This document shows, one piece after another, positions 44,757 through 56,700 of a stretch of DNA of 64,000 nt. Positions within the stretch are counted from its first letter, which is position 1. Every line of letters begins with the position of its first letter. The stretch is from NCBI RefSeq assembly GCF_910592395.1, contig NC_088319.1:17732001-17796000 (forward strand). Direction: 5' to 3'. This DNA comes from Lineus longissimus. Taxonomy: Eukaryota > Nemertea > Pilidiophora > Heteronemertea > Lineidae. The position numbers and the translations under genes are program-made. A model generated the notes under the pieces. That model was not told the DNA's origin. It worked only from the letters and a program-made list of their open reading frames with translations, and did no database searches.

Positions 44757-46412
44757 GAGTTGTTATTAAGGTTGTGCCGCTATCACAAGGCTGAAGGGTA
44801 TAAAGCAATGTATACATGTACATGTACAATAACACTGTAAATTAAATGTTCCATCAATTTTCATATTACGTGTTTGCTAGTTCTTTCTTGGTATACATTG
44901 TACACCATGTACAGTAAAACCTCTCTATTAAGGACACCCTCGGGACTGACTTAACACCTTCAGCGCCGAACCACGTAGATCTACGTAGTACTAATCCCGC
45001 CTCTGAGCTGGTTATCGCAGTCTCGTGGACTTCATCGAAGAACTACGCCATCGCCATCTTCAGGGCAAGATAGGAACTGAAAAGACTAAACCATCTTTTC
45101 AGTTCTTACCTTGCCCTGAAGATGGCGATGGCGTAGTTCAGAACTTTAAATGACTGCTTGAACCAACTACGCCATCGCCATCTTCAGGGCAAGATAGGAA
45201 CTGAAAAGACTAAACCATCTTTTCAGTTCCTACCGTGCCCTGAAGATGGCGATGGCGTAGTTCAGAACTTTAAATGACTTCATGAACCAACTACGCCATC
45301 GCCATCTTCAGGGCAAGGGAGGAACTTGGAAAGACCTCTTTGACGTTTCAGTTTGTATCTTGCCCTGAAGATGGCGATTGTGTAGTTCCTTCATGAAGTC
45401 CATGAGACTCGATAACCAGCTCAAAGGGGAGGAGAGGAGCTGGTGTATGGTAAGGGAGGTGCCACTGTTTATGAATCTCATCAGGGATTGGAATATGACA
45501 CGTCCTTCTTCATGAACGAACTACGCCATCGCCATCTTCAGGGCAAGAGAGGAACTGGAAAGGCCTCTTTTTGTCTTTTCTGTCCTATCTTGCCCTGAAG
45601 ATCGCGATGGCGTAGTTCAGAAGTTTAAATGACTTCATGAATGAACTACGCCATCGCCATCTTCAGGGCAAGGGAGGAACTGGAAAGGCCTCTTTTGACG
45701 TTTCAGTTCGTCTCTTGCCCTGAAGATGGCGATGGCGTAGTTCTTTCATGAAGTATACAGGTTGAGGGTTGTGCCGATATCACAAGACTGCAGGGTATAA
45801 AGCAATGTATACATGTACAATAACACTGTAAATTAAATGTTCCATCAATTTTCATATTACGTGTTTGCTAGTTATTTCTTGGTATACATTGTACACCATG
45901 TGCAGTAGAACCTCTCTATTAAGGACACCCTCGGGACTGACAAGTGCTGTCCTTAACACCTTCAGCGCCGAACCACGTAGATCTACGTGGCCCAAATCAC
46001 GCCTCTTTGAGCTGGTTGTCGCAGTCTCATGGACAATGATGGACTTCGTGGAAGAACTACTACGCCATCGCCATCTTCAGGGCAAGATAGGAACTGAAAA
46101 GACTAAACCATCTTTTCAGTTCCTACCGTACCCTGAAGATGGCGATGGCGTAGTTCAGAACTTTAAATGACTCCATGCACCAACTACGCCCTCGCCATCT
46201 TCAGGGCAAGGGAGGAACTTGGAAAGACCTCTTTGACGTTTCAGTTTGTATCTTGCCCTGAAGATGGCGATGGTGTAGTTCCTTCATGAAGTCCATGAGA
46301 CTCGATAACCAGCTCAAAGGGGAGGAGAGGAGCTGGTGTATGGTGAGGGTATGGTAAGGGAGGTGCCACTGTTTATGAATCTCATCAGGGATTGGAATAT
46401 GACACGTCCTTC
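44757..46412. repeat. Duplicated block (two roughly 700-bp copies)
   Basis: The sequence from GGTTGTGCCG (44762) through TATACATGTAC, the CTCTCTATTAAGGACACCCT word and hairpin units to ACACGTCCTTCTT (45510) recurs from about 45766 to 46412. Each copy contains TTAACACCTTCAGCGCCG followed by a palindrome around AGATCT. Copy 2 has CCACGTAGATCTACGTGG, a perfect 18-bp palindrome at about 45973; copy 1 has one change. Confidence 0.85.
45040..46280. repeat. Seven roughly 100-bp hairpin units
   Basis: Each unit starts with an AACTACGCCATCGCCATCTT arm and ends with its reverse complement; further in, GAACTG and CAGTTC also pair. Units are 45040-45139, 45165-45262, 45289-45387, 45518-45618, 45643-45743, 46054-46156 and 46182-46280, spaced about 125 bp within runs. 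Spacers share CAGAACTTTAAATGACT. Some mismatches are single-arm (for example TGTGTAGTT at 45387). No protein is encoded. Confidence 0.9.
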
Positions 46413-46419
46413 TTGCCAC

Positions 46420-47220
46420 CCTTGGTGTAAACCATGGGCATGGCCAACCAAGAATAGTACCCAAATGTGACCTCAAATCTGCTCAGAAGTTTTAGGGTCA
46501 TTGCAGTGCTGTTCCCATCTATGTACATGTGAGACTGGTCATAAAGAAACCCCTGAACACCAGGTGCGGCAAGGACTGATTCCAGGTGTGAAGGGGGGTC
46601 ACTCTGGAGGATCGTTCAAATAGACGTTTCGGTACGGATGAGGTTTAATAGGCCGACTGCTGTTTTCCAGCAACACATCAGTATTGGGGGGCAAACAATA
46701 ACGAAACAAATTATCTGAATTTTACTTATTTATTTACGTGAATAAGCCATAATTTGAATTAATGTACATTTCTGAACTGCATAAAATCACTGTGGCCAAT
46801 GGTACTTGTTGCAGGCATGAGAGAAGACTGAAACCACCTTTGTTAAGCCTGAAATGACAGGTCCTAATGGAATAATGCATTAGCTAGGTGATTAACACTA
46901 AAAACCCTGAATTCAGAAGACTGAAGACTGAAGCCTGAAGACTCTCATGCCTGTTGTTGTGTAACATTGACTCTTGTATTTACTGCATACGGCTAGCAAG
47001 GGCACATACGTCTGCAGCCAACATGTAACCTTGTGGAGGTTGGACTTTTACCAAACCTAATGGAATAGACCACCCTCAATAACCAAGAAGATGATCCATC
47101 AACACTTCTTTCCTGTACAATGACGAATACCCCATTGGCAACAGTGAAAACAAAAGACGAAACCAGAACACATTTGTACAAGGTCAAGGTTGAGAGGAGA
47201 TTCAAGAATCACTCTGATGG
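46420..47220. other. Gene-free stretch
   Basis: No exon is supported. A few GAAGACTGAAGACTGAAGCC words lie near 46915. AATAAA on the minus strand at 47227-47232 could end the very long 3' UTR of SLC7 number 2. Confidence 0.4.
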
Positions 47221-50200
47221 TGCTTCTTTATTGATTTGGCCACAAGAAAAGTAAGAAAAGAACCGACTCATAGCAAAATTTATGTAAACTTGTTCCTAAT
47301 AGAAAGGGTATGGATCTCTAGATGATGAGGATTACTTGTCCACCATGGATACTACATGCAGAAAACTACACAATACCATGCCTAGAAAAATACACTTAGC
47401 ACACCAGATCTCTGTGTCACTTGAGAGATATATCATTATACATGAGTACATGTAGTATAAAAATAAGAGCTTTTGTGATACAAGTATAAAGAAGATCTAT
47501 CAGATGTCAACATGTCGGCAAAATTGCATAAAAAATGCTTACAAAATTGTTAAAATTATTGATGCAGATGTGTTGATCAGAATGAAGCTTAATTGGAAGG
47601 AGTAATGTGACACCAAGCTGGACTCGTTAAGATGACAGTTGATCGATGAACATGGTGCCATATTCTCCGTTTGAACGACAGAGTGTTTCACCAGTAAGTC
47701 AAATGATCGGCTGCGTATAAGAGAAATATAACTCTTTCTGATAGTTTTCACTGTCTTGCTGACTTTTCATTCACAAAATGATTTGATTAGAACTACTTAA
47801 ATGAATGAGAGGATTATAGAAAGAAACGGTGACCTCAAGACATTGAAGAAAGATGCGTGTGCAAGGCACAATATAATCAAGCAGAGAACACTTTGAAGCC
47901 ACACCATAACTGGAATATTAGATCAGGCAATATAATACAGCAGTGATCTGTATTACTCTCAAGTTGAGGAAAGGCTGCAGGGGTGTCTTCTTTAACCAAG
48001 AGATGGGTATCATAGTCACCATAGCTCAAATGATGGATGCCCTTCTCTTAGTATGAATGAGTCTAGCGAGCGCACGTCACCTGCCCATCCCCTCAACAGT
48101 TTGTTTACCTTTTCTCAACTTGAGGCAAGCCAGACAAGAGAAGTTCAAAGACCACCTCAAAAACAAAATGGCTACCACAAACATTTTGTCACTCTGCTAC
48201 AAAATGGCAAAAAGCAACGTATGTGATACACATACATGTATCAACTTATAACTCCAGAGATTTTCACAAATCCAAACTTATGTGGACGAACTAGCCATTA
48301 TATACACACACAAACTACATAATATATATCGAGATTTACAAGAGACACGCCACAATTAAACTAAGATCTATTGGTTACCATGGCGACATCTGATTAATGT
48401 GAAACTGAGATGTTATTAAAACAAAACCATAACAAACAAATACTTAAAGAAAAACAACAAATTGAAACGACTGATTTTACGAGTCCCTCACCAAATCCAC
48501 CACCACATGACAGGTTCAATTCTGGCGACACCGGTAACTCATTTGATTTCTTAGTTGTTGTGTTCATCAACAGGAGGAGACACCAGCTGTAATTCACCAC
48601 TTGATTCTATCTACTACACATACATCATGAATGAACTACAAAAGATTCAACCGAGAACAACAAAATCTTTTTGTGCCAATTACTAGGTGTTTTTAAAACA
48701 TATTGAACAGTTCAGAAATAGTAGAACCTCACATACTTCATGCACTTTGGTCGATTCAAAATGGACCAAACATGCGTGTATGGACACACTAAACACACTG
48801 AACTCATATAGATATGTACAACCATTACTATCATACCATACTATGTGTAACTGTACAGACAGAATGCATGTGAAAGCATTGAAACAGTTGCAAATAGCTC
48901 ACTCATGTCACTGGTGCACAGGCCAGAGACGAGGTCAAGCTGATGCACAGGCCAGAGACGAGGTCAAGCTGGTGCACAGGCCAGAGACGAGGTCAAGCTG
49001 GTGCACAGGCCAGAGACGAGGTCAAGCTGGTGCACAGGCCAGAGACGAGGTCAAGCTGATGCACAGGCCAGAGACGAGGTCAAGCTGGTGCACAGGCCAG
49101 AGACGAGGTCAAGCTGGTGCACAGGCCAGAGACGAGGTCAAGCTGGTGCACAGGCCAGAGACGAGGTCAAGCTGGTGCACAGGCCAGAGACGAGGTCAAG
49201 CTGGTGCACAGGCCAGCTGAGTGCCTCCAACAGTCGAGTGGCCATACATTGCCCAGTCATTGGGTCGGCCACTGTTTCTCTTTTGTCATCAAAGGCCAAC
49301 CCAAACAGAATCCTTGCCATATTTTATCAGGCGCACTAAATTAACAATCAACTAACAATCAATATGTATTTGATTATAACGTGGCGATCAAAACAATACT
49401 TCATTTAGGTTTAGCTGCCTTATGAATATTGTCAAACAAATTTGAGCAGATGGCAAAGCTACAAATTGAGCAAAGCATTTCTTACCGGTTTCAAATTCAT
49501 ACAGAAGCTATACGCATATATGGTTATATACGTACACTATACATTCCAACATTATTTTTTCTCGATTTCTAATGAGGCTACACCAAACATTTAATGGATA
49601 GTCCATGGACCTTGTGCTCATCTGAGTTAAAATAATTGGTGCAGCTCAACTCTTCTTATATATACATTTTTCCTCCCTGACATACATAAACACAAGCACC
49701 CTTGTCACAAGAGTCTATTCAGGCACAACAAACAAACTAAGCCAAGACTAAGCAAGCTCAACCAAACACAGTGGAACTCTCTGTAAGGCACTCAGGAAAC
49801 TCTCCTGCAAATGCCATTTTGTATAGCACCGATCCTCTTCAAAGCTCCAGCACCCATCATGGAAGCCCTACTCAATACTTCAACATGACAACAACAATAG
49901 AACCCAACTTATAAAGCATCATTTTTTTCTTCTTTTTAAAAAGTTTTTTTAAACGAAGCTGAATTCAGCTGCCATCTTGCGAACACGCTTGAGAGCAACT
50001 CATATTTTACCAACCACCTATATATATACATGTTTATACAAAATAGAATGTTAGCACAACTATTCAAGTTCGATTTTACTCTGTCTTTTTCAATAAAGCA
50101 TTTGCACCAGGGAAATGTAAAGCCTTTTTACCATGCAGCTGCAAATTGGTAGGCTAGAACGGACCAGAACCTCATACCGTCCTCATCTAAATATACAAAT

Positions 50201-50745
50201 TTGCATAAAGAAGCATAGCACATATGTGAAATAAGAGTTATTCATACAAGCTGCCACATCAAAAAGGTCATATTGTATTCCCTGAATCTTATCTAAAAAA
50301 CCCAAATGCTCGGAAAATACTCTTACACAATTCAACAAAAAATATCAACGACATATGACAATATGTGCCAACCAAGAGATGCTGCATGCAGAGTGTTTGT
50401 AGAAACCTGTAACCAAGATGAACACATGATGATGTCATGAGAATGTTGGCGGGAACATTTGTGCTATTTGAGACGTATGCTCCCCCCCCCCACACACACG
50501 CAAGTTGAACTCAAGAACCAATGGTGTTGCAAAACAGCTTCTGCTCGAGCTACAAGGACGACAAGGACTTGAGATAATGTGGTACTTCTGTCGGCGCCAT
50601 GTCATTCAATGGAACCATAGATAACCCCACACTGGGACAACGAAAACCCTGATGACACAATACCGGGACTGTGGAGTGGAAGACAAGGACAGGACCTAAC
50701 CTCTGTATTTCTGTGGACATAATCCTCAAGTCGAATCTTTCTCGC
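47221..50745 (-). other. Putative long 3' UTR of SLC7 number 2
   Basis: There is no other coding gene between the transporter stop (50748-50746) and a minus-strand AATAAA at 47232-47227. It could be one UTR of about 3.5 kb or include intergenic DNA; an ATTAAA near 49590 is a nearer alternative end. Confidence 0.35.
48912..49215. repeat. 29-bp minisatellite, about 10 copies
   Basis: The word GCCAGAGACGAGGTCAAGCT recurs every 29 bp, with G/A variation in GGTGCACA versus GATGCACA. No frame contains a stop, so long ORFs appear on the plus strand (48687-49220), but they are by-products of the repeat. Confidence 0.95.
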
Positions 50746-53700
50746 CTAACTCAAGGCACTTTCTTGGCCTTCAATGTCTATATTCCCTGCCGATGATGCC
50801 GGGCTGTCTTCTTCGTTGGATTTCACTGTCATGTCCGACAGCAGGTGGGCATCCTCAATAGCTGGGATGACATCATGGGCGAGGTACTTCCCCTCAGAGC
50901 TGTGCCGGATTCCATACGCAAAGTAAATCACAAAGCCTGGAAATATAACAAAATGAAGTGTTTTTAACAAAATGAAGTCGGTGCTAACTTAGTGATGTAA
51001 CTTTGATCAACCAGGCCGGCAAGAGGTTTTATGATATAGGTGATCGATGAGCTTACCTACAAACATCCAGACAGCAAATCGCACCCAAGTTTCCGGCGAT
51101 AGCTTCATCATAAGATAGGTGTTGACAGCGACACTTATACAAGGTAGTATGGGCACCAATGGCACCTGGAATGCAAGTGACACGCGATAATGTGTTGTGA
51201 GGGCGATCGCTTCACTTCTATATATATATATAAACATAAGTGGGTTGCCACTTGTCCAGCATCTCATACCGATTAAATGACGAGGCTGTCTTCCATCTGA
51301 AGTATTTGCTGAAGGGCTAACCAACCTCAGCCAAGGAAACAGTCTTGTGCCAGTAATGTGAATCTTCTCAAACGTCATCCAAAACCTTTCTTTCAAGGGG
51401 ACCCAGTTTTTCCAAAATCAGACAAGGCTGCCTATACAACACTGACCTTGAACTTTAGATCTTTGACATTCTGTGGCTGCCTGGATATGGTCACAATGAG
51501 GAAAATGATGAGGATACATGGCAATATCACCAGGAAGAGAGCCCAGCCCACCATCAATGTCAACTGGTCCTTCAGAAATATGAGAACTGCGTCCAGGAAG
51601 AGGATAACGACAGCTGAAAGAGAATGTAAACAATGATGAGAAGGAACTATCATCTTGTGATTAATCGACTGCAAGACAAGACCTCCCCCAGACAGATTAT
51701 GGTTGGTTATATACGTAGCCTACTAGAAGCCAGTCATACACATATGGCTTGGTCTCCACACAACACTTACTCAATGTTAAGACACATCCAGAAACAAGCA
51801 TTCCAGACAGTTCTGTTGCCACACCACCTGTATTTGGCGGTCGTATAATCTGCGTTATGATCTCAGAATGTGTATACACCGATGCTGTTGGTTTTTTCTT
51901 GTAAATAGGATCGGTGGAGTAAATTTCATCAACTTGTTCCAAGTGCAGACTCTGGCTGGACTTCTTTCGGCTGAAATAAACAAATGATATTTAGTTCAGG
52001 ACAGCAAAACCTCTCTCTGAAGGCTAACTTTAGGAGCGTCCTGAACAGAGAGGTGTCCAGACAACAGGGATGAAGAACAGAATGGAAATGTTCGATTTCT
52101 GACCAAAATGAGTGGGATTGTTAGAGGAGTTTTGGAGGTAAGATAAGAGTCTGCTAAAGGCTTGCTGCTGTAACTGTTCTACTTACTCCGATGATATGCT
52201 GAGGCCATTCACATCGGCCGCGTCATCACTCATCACGATCCCATCATCCCTCTTATCCTCGATATCAGAACCACTTGAATGGCTCGATGGGGCGTTGAGT
52301 GAGACAGGTGTTGGCCTATATCGGAGAATAAGTACGCAAACCGCCACGATGGTGTAAGCTAGTAACGTTCCTATAGACATCATGTCCACGAGGGCCATCA
52401 GGTCAAACACCGCCGCCATCGTACCTAGAGAAGGGAGGAAATCACTCGGTTACACAACATTGACATTTAAAGGACTAGCAGAGTAATTAAGGGCATTAAC
52501 CTGATGGCTGCCCAGTCACCTGTCACCTTCGTCTGCCAAGTCACTTCACCTCAAATACCACATGTTCTGAATCTAATGAAAACCAGAGTACATGGTGCCA
52601 GGGCTGTCGGATGATCACATCCAACTACGACTCTGGCTCCATCCATTTAAGCATTAGCGAGAGAAGAGAGATGTACTGATTTGACTTACCAGCAAACAGG
52701 CCAGACAATATAGTCGCCAACATTGGCGTCTTGAAGCGTTCGTTGACCTTGGCCAAGAATCTAAAGAGTACACCATCGCTAGACATGGCATAGATGACAC
52801 GAGGTAAAGGGAACATGGCTCCAAGCAAGCTGAAACGATCAATGTTATCATCAGAATACAACAGCCAGGAGTCTCATGAATTGGTCTAAGACATCAAAAC
52901 ATTATCCTTAGAATACAACAGCCAGGAGTCTCATGAATTGGTCTAAGACATCAAAACGTTATCCTTAGAATACAACAGCCAGGAGTCTCATGAATTGGTC
53001 TAAGACATCAAAACGTTATCATCAGAATACAACAGCCAGGAGTCTCATGAATTGGTCTAAGACATCAAAACATTATCCTTAGAATACAACAGCCAGGAGT
53101 CTCATGAATTGGTCTAAGACATCAAAACGTTATCATCAGAATACAACAGCCAGGAGTCTCATGAATTGGTCTAAGACATCAAAACATTATCATCAGAATA
53201 CAACAGCCAGGAGTCTCATGAATTGGTCTAAGACATCAAAACATTATCATTAGAATACAACAGCCAGGAGTCTCATGAATTGGTCTAAGACATCAAAACG
53301 TTATCATCAGAATACAACAGCCAGGAGTCTCATGAATTGGTCTAAGACATCAAAACATTATCATTAGAATACAACAGCCAGGAGTCTCATGAATTGGTCT
53401 AAGACATCAAAACATTATCATCAGAATACAACAGCCAGGAGTCTCATGAATTGGTCTAAGACATCAAAACATTATCCTTAGAATACAACAGCCAGGAGTC
53501 TCATGAATTGGTCTAAGACATCAAAACGTTATCATCAGAATACAACAGCCAGGAGTCTCATGAATTGGTCTAAGACATCAAAACATGCTGAAACTGTTAG
53601 CTGACCATGAACACTGACCAAACTATGAGTGACAAGTTGTATTTCATTAGGTAACTGGTCATCCATGAAACCCGATTCTCTTCTGGTGAAACTCATAGCA

Positions 53701-56700
53701 CGTACCTTGTTGACAATCCACAGACCGCGCCAATGGCGATGATATACTTGGCGATGCCCCAGCCAGCACGTTCGAACACCTGCGGGAGTGGGGCGTTGGT
53801 GTCCAGTAGGTAGTATGGGCACATCAGGGTCAGGATGGCCGACAACCCGAAGTAAGCCAAGAAACAAGCGCACAGGGAAAACACGATACCGAGCGGGATG
53901 GCCTTCTGGGGATTTTTCACTTCCTCTCCTGGAAAAGGGAAGTTGACAGGTTAGATAACTGCTAAGTTGAGGATTGTAGGTTGACAAAAACAATAGTCCC
54001 CGAGTTAGCAAGCAATTGTAATCATACTTACACTTCTGTTTTACTGTCGTTCCATGTTCCACAGTCACCCAGCGACTCAGTAACATGGTATGTCAGTTGT
54101 ATCTCAGCCAATCAAAGAAGTGGTTGCTAACTGACTTGCCCAAAGTCACAGCCGATGGGTGGGTTTACAAACGTTTGGTGATCTCGGCAACTTACCCGTG
54201 GTTGCTATGACGTCAAAACCAATAAATGCATAGAAACAGGTGGCAGCACCAGCCATTGTGCCGCTGAAACCAAATGGGAAGAAGCCGCCATTGCCGTTAG
54301 CATCTGGGTTTTTGGGGTTTGTGCTTGGTGGTACCTGTAGAGTAGAGGAAACCATGAGTGAATCAAAACATGGGTGATTATGCTCTCATGCTAGCATACA
54401 GCTACTCATAGAAGCCTGTAGCTTGTTTGTTCTGCTACATAAAGAAGAGGTTTCCTGACATGCAAATGACACAGAACATGTCCAACATATTCGCCCGAGA
54501 CACGAAAATCAAATTTGAATGGATTCTCACCCTGTCAGCCGCGATGGTCCAGTTACTGAATTCCATCTTGAAGAAGCCACAGATGATGATATAGGCGACT
54601 ACGATTAGATTCAAGCCAGTGAAGATGTTGTTGAACCGTGATGACTCCTTCACGCCAACAGACAGAATGACTGGAAAAGTAACCAAGAAACATGAGAACA
54701 AGCGTCAAACTGTCAAGAAAAACCTGTCTGCTACAAAAAATCTGCCCATCTGTCTGTCTGGGATCTGTTTTCCTGGCCTACTCCATACGTATTTTTCAAC
54801 AAACTTACATAATGTATAAGCAGTAACTGGACATGAATGAACAGAGCATTATTGTTCAATAAGTTCTACCTCCAGCTCTATAGATGGACCACAAGGCTCT
54901 GGCCACACTGACACTGAAAGAGAGAGGAGGCCCAACACTTTCACAATAAGTCACTTACTTGACAAGAATAACGTTATCCCGAAGGCAAAGAAGTCTGGAT
55001 ATGGAGCCAACCCAGGCAAATTCATGGGCATGTGCTCAAGGAAGGCTGTCTTGATTGAATTGTTGACTAATGAATCAAAGTAGCCACTCCATGCTCGAGC
55101 TACACTCGCTGTGCCTGAAAGATTAGAGAAAAGTTAGACAGAGCTGAGGTGGCCGCCCCGTGGCTGAAAGATGAGGGAAGTTTGATCCTCTTTCTGCACG
55201 AGAGGTGGCTGGAACTGGTCACATGACACCATGGACCTCACAGCTGGTTCTTCAAGTCAACGCTCACCTATAACATACTCCAGGATGAGATTCCATCCGA
55301 TGATGAACGCCCATAGTTCACCGACAGCCACGTAACTGTAGACATACGCTGAACCTGTCTTCGGCACTCTGGCACCAAATTCGGCATAACATAGCCCTGG
55401 AATGAGAAGGTGATATCAATCAGATATTATACATGGCTTGCCTGCAGGGACAGAGGAAGTGACCTCTGTTTGTTTTGGACGATATAAGCATGAATGGTCC
55501 ATCTTCAAGGATAAGGGAAATATGTGAATTGTTTCACAAATGATAATAAGGCCAATTCATATGACATACTTTTAGCATTTTTTGAATTCACCACAATATT
55601 TTGTTATCAAAAGCTCATAAATGTTCATTAAAATTATAACACAGCATTCATAAGAACACCTGTACAGTATAAACCTGGTCATAATTTGCAGGCTGTTCAA
55701 CCTAAACAGCTGGGAGGCCACTGAATGGTTTCAGAATATTCCCACAGGCAGTTTATTGATGAATTGGAAAGGTTCATTCATTGTTTGAACGGCTCCAGTA
55801 CTAAAGACCATATTACTACCAGTATTGCATGTATTGATTAGAGTAACTACTTCACCGATCTGGCCCGTGTAAGCCATAGGCCAGTGTGGACAATACAAAG
55901 GCCTGATGTACACATGGGCTGCCAAGACTGGACACTTATCCTATCTCGAATACATCAAACATCTGTGACACTGTTCATTTCACATCAAACTGCCTCCCAT
56001 GTGCACAGCCTTTCATGCCATTCCAACACTGCACTGGCCTACGGTTCCTAGATAAAGAGCAACAGATTAGACCTCCAGACCTGTTTTGCCTCATTTGCTT
56101 TTCATCAGACAGGCTCATCAGTGGGGATGAAAGGACAAGGTTTTGTAGGGTCTGGCGCTGTGAGCGACTGTGTTGTTCGGCATGACCATCAATGTGCACA
56201 TTGTAAGTTTTCCTCAAGTGCTTGTTACGTACCCGCTAATACTGATGCTAAGGCTGCTATCAGGAATGATAGGATGACAGACGGCCCTGCTACTGTACGC
56301 GCCACTTGTCCTGCTACCACATAGATGCCGGCTCCGAGGGTGCTGCCAATACCTGTAGAGGAAGGCAGGTGTAATGTAATAAACTGAGAGGGAGACAATT
56401 AATCACTGACATCCATTTCGGGATCTACACTGTAGGTAGGGACAAGCCTGGCCTTGATCATTGTGTAAAGTATGGATTGGGCCAACATTACATGCATCTT
56501 TCCTTCCCAACCTCCAGCCACACCAGGGTCTCTGGCAGACATGGCAGAGGATACGTTGGTGTCCTTTGACCTACATGTACCTAAAGTGCCCTTATAGAAC
56601 ATATCTACGGCACTATGATAATTAGGTTTTGAGACTGACTTAATAACAACATAGTTTTTCCCCAGCCATCAGAGTTAACTAGAGGTCTAGGCCCAACCTT

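Noticed and set aside
48687..49339. 177- and 112-codon ORFs over the 29-bp array
   Set aside because: Produced by a stop-free tandem repeat read in shifting frames. No domain, no splice sites.
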